Shown: piece by piece, positions 5,543-9,800 of the stretch
How positions within the stretch are numbered: position 1 is the stretch's first letter
Layout: each line of letters opens with the position of its first letter
Origin: an uncultured Bacteroidaceae bacterium
Lineage (GTDB): Bacteria > Bacteroidota > Bacteroidia > Bacteroidales > Bacteroidaceae
Direction of reading: 5' to 3'
NCBI GenBank assembly: GCA_904502185.1
Contig: CAJGDX010000084.1
Coordinates: 1 to 9,800 of the forward strand
Length of the DNA: 9,800 nt
Notes under the pieces: model-generated
Databases searched by the model: none
What the model saw: only the letters and a program-made list of their open reading frames with translations
Told to the model about the DNA's origin: nothing
Program-made: the position numbers and the translations under genes

Positions 5543-8524
5543 TTACTTCAACAGCACCTTTTTGCCATTGACAATGAATATACCTCGTGCAGGATTTTCC
5601 ACCTTGCGACCCTGCAGGTCATACACATCGTTGCAGGTGCCGACAGAGGGCTGAATAGCATCAATGCCGCTGGTGCCTAAAAAGCCGCAGATTTCGCGAT
5701 AGTCGCCACGCTCATATTGCCATTTCAGAATGGGGTAGCCATTGCCGGCAGCAGGGTCGCCGTGCCATGCTCCGCCCCACGAAGCAACAATCTCCTGAAG
5801 CTCTTTGTGACTCTTGCCATCGGCAATGGTCGCGCCATTGAGCTGCATCTGCGAGAAACTGTATGTGTTTTCGAGTTTGTCGTTAGTCGCTGTAAAGGCA
5901 AAAGAGGTAACATCGCTCTTTTCATTAATGCCATCAATGGTCTTGTTCCATGCAATAACATTATTGTAGATACTGCCGGGGGTGGTTGACTTTTGTCCGC
6001 CTGCTGCTATGGGAGCTGCTGTCGGTGCCTTTATAGAACCTGCCGAGTACCAGTGCTCTATTGTCATTTCCGAGTTTACACGTCCTATAAAACCGCCACA
6101 ATAGTTGCGACTGGTGCCACTGCCCTCAATATCCACTGCTGTGTATACGTTGCGAATTACAGCAGGCGATGCTGTCAGCGTTCCACCTACGACGCCCACA
6201 TATCCGCGAGCCTTGATTTTGCCTGTAAAGTAGCAGTTCTCAACAACCACTGTGTAGGGGTTTCCGTCTGCATCTTTGTAGTTAGTGTAGCCCATGCTGC
6301 CGCACAATATTCCAGCATTTGAACCTTCGCTGACAATCTGTGCATCGACAAAGCCCACATTGCGGCACTCGCCGCACAAAGTACCAAAGAAACTGGGATA
6401 GCCCGACTCCGACGATGGTGTGAGATTGCGTATTATATGGCCGCGTCCGTCGAAATTAATCCAATATCTGTAACTGTTGGACGAGGTGTTTAGTTGCTGC
6501 CACACATAGCCTTTCATGTCCACATCAGCATCCATTGCAAAATAGACCATCTGTTTTTCGACAAGGACCTTATGCATCTGCATCATCTGCTGCGGACGTG
6601 ATATTATGTAGGGGTTAGAGGCTGTTCCATCGCCCTGCTGAAAGGAGTATAGCATATTGTTTACACTCTGTTCCATTGTGGCAAGAAGCTCTGCCACCTT
6701 GCGATTGTCGCCCGATGACTGTTCGTATGTGCTATTTGCATCGTTGAACAGGTTGCGTACCTCGGCGGTGCAGTAACCACCCTCTTCGGCCTTCTGAACT
6801 TCGCCTCTCATCCACTCTACTTTTCTGCCAAGCGAGTCGTAAAGTTCTATGCCCTCTGCAATGCTGTCAAGCGTATTATGTATGGCAAGCAGCTGTTCGT
6901 AACGTATGTCGCTGTCGTTGCTCCCCTCAGCCACGCTGCGATAATTTTGCAGAGAAGTGCGATAGCCATTATAGAATTTCTCTTTTCCGTCGAGGATAAA
7001 ATCAATCTTGGCGTAGTAGCTTCCAAGCACCGATGCAAGTGCCGAAGAGTTCTTGTCGCGATAGATAACTTGTACATTTCCTATGTAGAACGATTCGCCC
7101 TCGGCAAGAGGTGCCACACTGCGAAAACCGAACTTCATGGTTCCATCTGTGACAAGTCCGTAAAGATTGCGGACAAAATTGCCACGGTTGAATTGTGAAC
7201 ATACATTGGCGACTGTGGTGGGAATCTCCTGAGGCTGGGTGACATTGTGAACCAGCTCCTCGGTGCCGTTGATATATGCTACCACATTGTAATCTGTATC
7301 AAGCGCATCCATGCGCAGCTCGTAAAGACCGTTGGGTATGTTGCTTGCCTGCTGGTAAATGTCGAATGTGCCCTTATCTTTTATGTATCCCACCGTGTAG
7401 TAGCTTACACCTGCTCCGGATGCGGGTTCACAATCCTCGCTTTTCGTAACATTCCAATACTTGAAGTTGCTTTTGCTCAAATCGAGATTTTTGAACATAT
7501 AATTGAACTTTGCGCCATCGCCCTCATGGAATGTCGGCACAGGCTGAGGAGTCGTCGAGGGAGTACCGTCGTTAACATTGGGCCAGCCATTCTCGTCCCA
7601 ATTTATCTTGTCGAGCAACATCATGCGTCCATCGTCGGGAGCTTTTGTATCTATCGCGTGATAGAGTAGCCAGTCGTCACCATTGTCGTCGGTAATAATC
7701 TCGCTATTGTGTCCGGGAGCCCTCCAACGGCTGTTTGCCTTGATAACTGTGGTGTAACGGTTGTCGAGCATATTGCCTCCCGTCTTGTCAAGATAGGGAC
7801 CAAGAAGTTTGGTGCTGCGACCAACCACAGCATGATAGGTGCTGTTCACTCCGTCGCAGCAACTGCCCACGCTGCAGAAGAGATAATAGTAGTTGCCACG
7901 CTTATGTATCATCGCACCTTCGAAAGCTGTACCTGCTATTCTTGTCTTGTTCGACGGATTCTTCAGTTTCATGCCATCCTCGGTCAGTTCGGAAATGTAT
8001 ATTCCGTTGAAACTTCCCCATGCAAGATATTTTTTATCTTTCTCTTCCCAATAGACAGGGTCGATACTGTTTTCTACACCAATCTCGGTGCTGCGGAACA
8101 TTTTTCCGTTATCTGTAAACTTTGTCAGAGCATCACCGCTTGCAACACCAATACCTGTACGGCTGCCATTGCCCCACAATGCACAAGCATAATACATTAC
8201 ATATTTGTTCTCGACAGCGCTGACATCGCATGCCCAAAAGCTATAATAGTCGGTTTTCTTATTGCCGTCGGAACCGATATACGTAGTGTCGTTCCACGTA
8301 GGGCGGTCGATGACGCGATTCACTCCCTCCCAGTTGACAAGGTCCTTGCTTTTCAGACAGTTAGGTCCGGTAGCATAGGCATAGAAATAGCCATCTGTGC
8401 CACGCTGTACGCTTGGATCGGGAAAATCGCCCCTGAAAACCGGGTTTGTGTATGTCTTTTGCGCCACAGACGATGCCACTGCCGCAAAGAATAAAATAAT
8501 CGTTACAATAGATAGTTTACGCAT
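5543..8524 (-). CDS. Secreted GH43 glycoside hydrolase, endo-1,5-alpha-L-arabinanase-like, with GLUG-like repeats
   Basis: A 993-residue extracytoplasmic enzyme. The start is ATG at 8524 (MRKLSIVTIILFF...); a frame extension to a TTG at 8533 adds only three residues and is not preferred. Residues 1-21 are a signal peptide ending near SSVAQ. The GH43 five-bladed propeller covers about 24-330: Asp36 (GDFPDPS) is the predicted base, Asp155 (ENSIDPVYW) the pKa modulator and Glu202 (TAFEGAMIHK) the acid. CCDGVNSTYHAVVGRS (222-237) and APGHNSEI with His272 resemble arabinan endo-1,5-arabinosidases, pointing to arabinan as substrate. Next come a beta-sandwich, possibly carbohydrate-binding module (about 340-490), a helical linker (about 500-620) and GLUG-like repeats (about 730-850: GYVGVVGG, NVYTAVDIEG, CGGFIGRV). 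The tail (953-993: DVYDLQGRKV, GIFIVNGKKVLLK) resembles sorting/anchoring tails of Bacteroidetes. No SusC/SusD partner is in view. It converges on the GRE operon; a shared pathway is possible but unproven. Confidence 0.88.
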   Translation of the reverse strand: MRKLSIVTIILFFAAVASSVAQKTYTNPVFRGDFPDPSVQRGTDGYFYAYATGPNCLKSKDLVNWEGVNRVIDRPTWNDTTYIGSDGNKKTDYYSFWACDVSAVENKYVMYYACALWGNGSRTGIGVASGDALTKFTDNGKMFRSTEIGVENSIDPVYWEEKDKKYLAWGSFNGIYISELTEDGMKLKNPSNKTRIAGTAFEGAMIHKRGNYYYLFCSVGSCCDGVNSTYHAVVGRSTKLLGPYLDKTGGNMLDNRYTTVIKANSRWRAPGHNSEIITDDNGDDWLLYHAIDTKAPDDGRMMLLDKINWDENGWPNVNDGTPSTTPQPVPTFHEGDGAKFNYMFKNLDLSKSNFKYWNVTKSEDCEPASGAGVSYYTVGYIKDKGTFDIYQQASNIPNGLYELRMDALDTDYNVVAYINGTEELVHNVTQPQEIPTTVANVCSQFNRGNFVRNLYGLVTDGTMKFGFRSVAPLAEGESFYIGNVQVIYRDKNSSALASVLGSYYAKIDFILDGKEKFYNGYRTSLQNYRSVAEGSNDSDIRYEQLLAIHNTLDSIAEGIELYDSLGRKVEWMRGEVQKAEEGGYCTAEVRNLFNDANSTYEQSSGDNRKVAELLATMEQSVNNMLYSFQQGDGTASNPYIISRPQQMMQMHKVLVEKQMVYFAMDADVDMKGYVWQQLNTSSNSYRYWINFDGRGHIIRNLTPSSESGYPSFFGTLCGECRNVGFVDAQIVSEGSNAGILCGSMGYTNYKDADGNPYTVVVENCYFTGKIKARGYVGVVGGTLTASPAVIRNVYTAVDIEGSGTSRNYCGGFIGRVNSEMTIEHWYSAGSIKAPTAAPIAAGGQKSTTPGSIYNNVIAWNKTIDGINEKSDVTSFAFTATNDKLENTYSFSQMQLNGATIADGKSHKELQEIVASWGGAWHGDPAAGNGYPILKWQYERGDYREICGFLGTSGIDAIQPSVGTCNDVYDLQGRKVENPARGIFIVNGKKVLLK

Positions 8525-8557
8525 ATATATCAATTATTTATAGTTATACTTTTATTA

Positions 8558-8590
8558 CAAATATATGAATAAGCGAGCGAGAAATATCAA
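8558..8590 (-). promoter_or_regulatory. Predicted promoter of the GH43 gene
   Basis: On the minus strand, TATATTTG (8565-8558) matches the TAnnTTTG -7 box exactly. TTGA (8590-8587) lies 21 bases upstream as a -33 element. The leader to the ATG at 8524 would be about 25-30 bases. The -33 element is inside the palindrome at 8582-8606, which is therefore a candidate operator. Confidence 0.55.
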
Positions 8591-8627
8591 GTTTACTTGA
8601 ATATTTTTCCCAGCGAGCGGGAATATA
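8572..8627. repeat. Direct repeat and palindrome upstream of the GH43 gene, possible regulator-binding sites
   Basis: AGCGAGCGAGAAATAT (8572-8587) is nearly repeated as AGCGAGCGGGAATATA (8612-8627), offset by 40 bp. Between them is an inverted repeat, TCAAGT (8587-8592) and ACTTGA (8595-8600), extended by AAATA and ATATTT with a one-base slip. GC-rich copies stand out in otherwise AT-rich DNA. Bacteroidetes polysaccharide genes are often controlled by hybrid two-component or AraC-like regulators that bind direct repeats, so a role in GH43 control is plausible. The second copy also lies about 100 bp upstream of the NERD promoter. Confidence 0.45.
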
Positions 8628-8721
8628 TTCGGCGGCAGTGGGTCCGTTTTGTTACTCCGAATTAACATCTTGTTTGTACACTTTATAGTGGTTTTTATAT
8701 ATTTCAATCGTGAAAAGGCTG

Positions 8722-8729
8722 TAACTTTG
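8722..8729 (+). promoter_or_regulatory. Predicted -7 box of the NERD-protein gene
   Basis: TAACTTTG matches TAnnTTTG exactly. A clear TTTG -33 element at the normal spacing is missing; the nearest is a T-run in GTTTTTATAT (8691-8700). Transcription would start near 8736, about 29 bases before the ATG at 8765. Confidence 0.45.
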
Positions 8730-8764
8730 TAAAGTATCATATAAGTTTAATAACATAAAGTATA

Positions 8765-9535
8765 ATGAGCTCAATAATATTCATAGGCGTAGTTATTCTA
8801 CTTCTAATAATAAAGATTTGGATGTCTTCCCCCGAGAATATTGGTAAGTTTGGGGAAATGCGTGTAGCTCGAAAGTTGGATTGGCTTTCGAAAGAATACA
8901 TTACTCTTAATGATATATTATTGCCTACTTATTACGGGACAACTCAGATAGATCATATCGTAGTATCGCCGTATGGTATTTTTGTAATTGAAACAAAGAA
9001 CTATAAAGGACGGATATTCGGGCATGAGAAGTCAGAAGAGTGGAAACAGAGCCTACTTGGTAAAAAGACATTTTGGGGGTGGTCTAGTGAACAACATAAA
9101 TTAAGAAATCCTATTCGTCAAAATGCGGCACACGCAAGAGCTGTCAAATCTATACTGAAAGAGATAGGAGATGTTAATATTATCCCTATTGTGGCTTTTT
9201 CTGATAGTGCGGAGCTAAATATCACGACACCTAATCATATTGTAATAAACTGGTGTAATTTACGTTCTACCATCAAATCATACAGCAATCAATGTATTTC
9301 ACAAGAAGATATACAAAGGATTTTAAGCATAATATCTTCAGCAAACATTACTACTGAGGGAAGTAGAGAGAAGCACATTCGTGACATACAAAATGTTCAG
9401 CAAAGCAGAGAGGCTACAATTGCGAAAGGCATATGTCCGAAATGTGGTGGAATTCTTGTAAAACGGAGAGGAAAATTTGGAACATTTATAGGATGTTCAA
9501 ATTATCCTAAATGCCGATTCACACATAATTATTAA
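8765..9535 (+). CDS. Membrane-anchored NERD-domain protein with C-terminal topoisomerase-type zinc ribbon
   Basis: A 256-residue protein. Residues 4-19 (IIFIGVVILLLIIKIW) form one membrane helix, probably with the rest in the cytoplasm. A NERD (nuclease-related) domain follows (about 26-140): GKFGEMRVAR with Glu31, QIDHIVVSPYGIFVIETKNY with Asp63 and the Glu76-x-Lys78 pair. These match the Glu/Asp/ExK core of restriction-endonuclease-like folds, so all expected catalytic residues are present. The C-terminus (224-250) is a zinc ribbon with Cys224, Cys227, Cys244 and Cys250, in the pattern CPKCGG ... GKFGTFIGC ... KC seen in topoisomerase I tails. NERD proteins are linked to DNA processing and some defence systems, but this one's job is unknown. 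It stands alone, divergent from the GH43 gene, and is AT-richer than the GRE operon, which hints at separate acquisition. The ATG at 8765 is supported by the -7 box upstream and by a natural membrane-helix start. Confidence 0.88.
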   Translation: MSSIIFIGVVILLLIIKIWMSSPENIGKFGEMRVARKLDWLSKEYITLNDILLPTYYGTTQIDHIVVSPYGIFVIETKNYKGRIFGHEKSEEWKQSLLGKKTFWGWSSEQHKLRNPIRQNAAHARAVKSILKEIGDVNIIPIVAFSDSAELNITTPNHIVINWCNLRSTIKSYSNQCISQEDIQRILSIISSANITTEGSREKHIRDIQNVQQSREATIAKGICPKCGGILVKRRGKFGTFIGCSNYPKCRFTHNY

Positions 9536-9574
9536 TTTAAAAATATTGTTGTCCGGTAAACATATTTAATCCTT

Positions 9575-9799
9575 TTAAAATTCGACATTTAAGTTTGTAT
9601 AAGCCCCTACTCCTTTGTTGATGCAAATTTGAGTGCAATGGTTGGAACTCTCTTTCCGAAGGAGTGCCGAATTTGAGAGGTCTATCAAAAACTTGTTTTG
9701 AAGACGGATGAGTTCAAAAGCCTGTTTTACCCTTAATCTTTGGTTGCAATCATTTAAGGCAGTAATTTCTATTCCCTTCTTTTGCCGGGCAAAAGAAGC
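9575..9799 (-). CDS. Unrecognised reading frame open at the right edge (74 codons visible), doubtful gene
   Basis: On the minus strand a frame enters from the right edge and ends at TAA (9577-9575). It includes KQAFELIRLQNKFLIDLS and ends NLNVEF. I do not recognise a family. It is mildly charged and could be the C-terminus of a real protein, but its first visible codons lie in a 23-nt palindrome, and palindromes of this sort are commonly intergenic in Bacteroidetes. The alternative is a non-coding dispersed repeat read by chance. No terminator hairpin is evident between its stop and the NERD gene. Confidence 0.25.
   Translation of the reverse strand, partial: ASFARQKKGIEITALNDCNQRLRVKQAFELIRLQNKFLIDLSNSALLRKESSNHCTQICINKGVGAYTNLNVEF
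9776..9798. repeat. Perfect 23-nt palindrome at the right edge
   Basis: CTTCTTTTGCC (9776-9786) and GGCAAAAGAAG (9788-9798) are perfect complements around a single G. With almost no loop it is a poor hairpin terminator and looks more like a dispersed REP-like palindrome or a binding site. The window ends two bases later, so any longer repeat unit is hidden. Confidence 0.6.
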
Positions 9800-9800
9800 A

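Noticed and set aside
7709..8494. Open frame of 261 codons on the plus strand opposite the GH43 gene
   Set aside because: It lies antisense to the catalytic domain of the GH43 enzyme, with Cys/Ala/Ile-rich sequence and no recognisable motifs.
8525..8533. TTG start of the GH43 gene at 8533
   Set aside because: The ATG at 8524 begins a standard signal peptide (MRK...); the TTG only adds three residues.
1..9800. CRISPR array, rRNA, complete tRNA or full insertion sequence
   Set aside because: No regularly spaced repeats, no cloverleaf with all arms and no transposase with terminal repeats were found by eye.

Overview
The window looks like a piece of a Bacteroidales chromosome (Bacteroides/Prevotella-like). 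The evidence is the Bacteroidetes promoter signature (a -7 box of the form TAnnTTTG) upstream of at least three genes, weak or absent Shine-Dalgarno sequences, a Bacteroidetes-type tyrosine recombinase, and a large secreted GH43 enzyme with GLUG-like repeats and a C-terminal tail typical of this phylum. The genus cannot be fixed from the sequence.

Layout. (1) 1-940: the 5' part of a leftward tyrosine recombinase gene that runs off the left edge, its promoter embedded in a palindrome, then a region with tRNA-T-arm-like sequence, four copies of a GGTTnnCA octamer and a strong terminator. This is probably one end of an integrated mobile element lying mainly to the left. (2) 911-1323: an AT-rich gap without a convincing gene. 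(3) 1324-5458: a tight rightward operon of a glycyl radical enzyme (GRE) activase, a GRE and a sugar-porter MFS transporter, joined by 4-base and 1-base overlaps. (4) 5477-5522: a perfect 16-bp hairpin that can end transcription from both sides. (5) 5543-8524: a leftward gene for a 993-residue secreted GH43 protein resembling endo-arabinanases. (6) 8534-8764: a divergent promoter region with a palindrome and a direct repeat. (7) 8765-9535: a membrane-anchored NERD nuclease-like protein with a zinc ribbon. (8) 9536-9800: an unrecognised reading frame open at the right edge and a 23-nt palindrome.

The most interesting part is the operon. The GRE has the catalytic Cys-x-Glu arrangement of dehydratase/decarboxylase-type GREs (ACWEF) instead of the Cys-Cys of pyruvate formate-lyase, an unusual radical loop (RVWGWSGYF), and a short N-terminal half. 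Its activase lacks the two-cluster ferredoxin-like insert usual for partners of such GREs. With a co-translated sugar-porter, the simplest reading is an anaerobic pathway that imports a sugar, polyol or related compound and performs radical-based elimination or cleavage on it. The substrate is unknown. The convergent arabinan-type GH43 might supply pentose-containing substrates, but that link is only positional.
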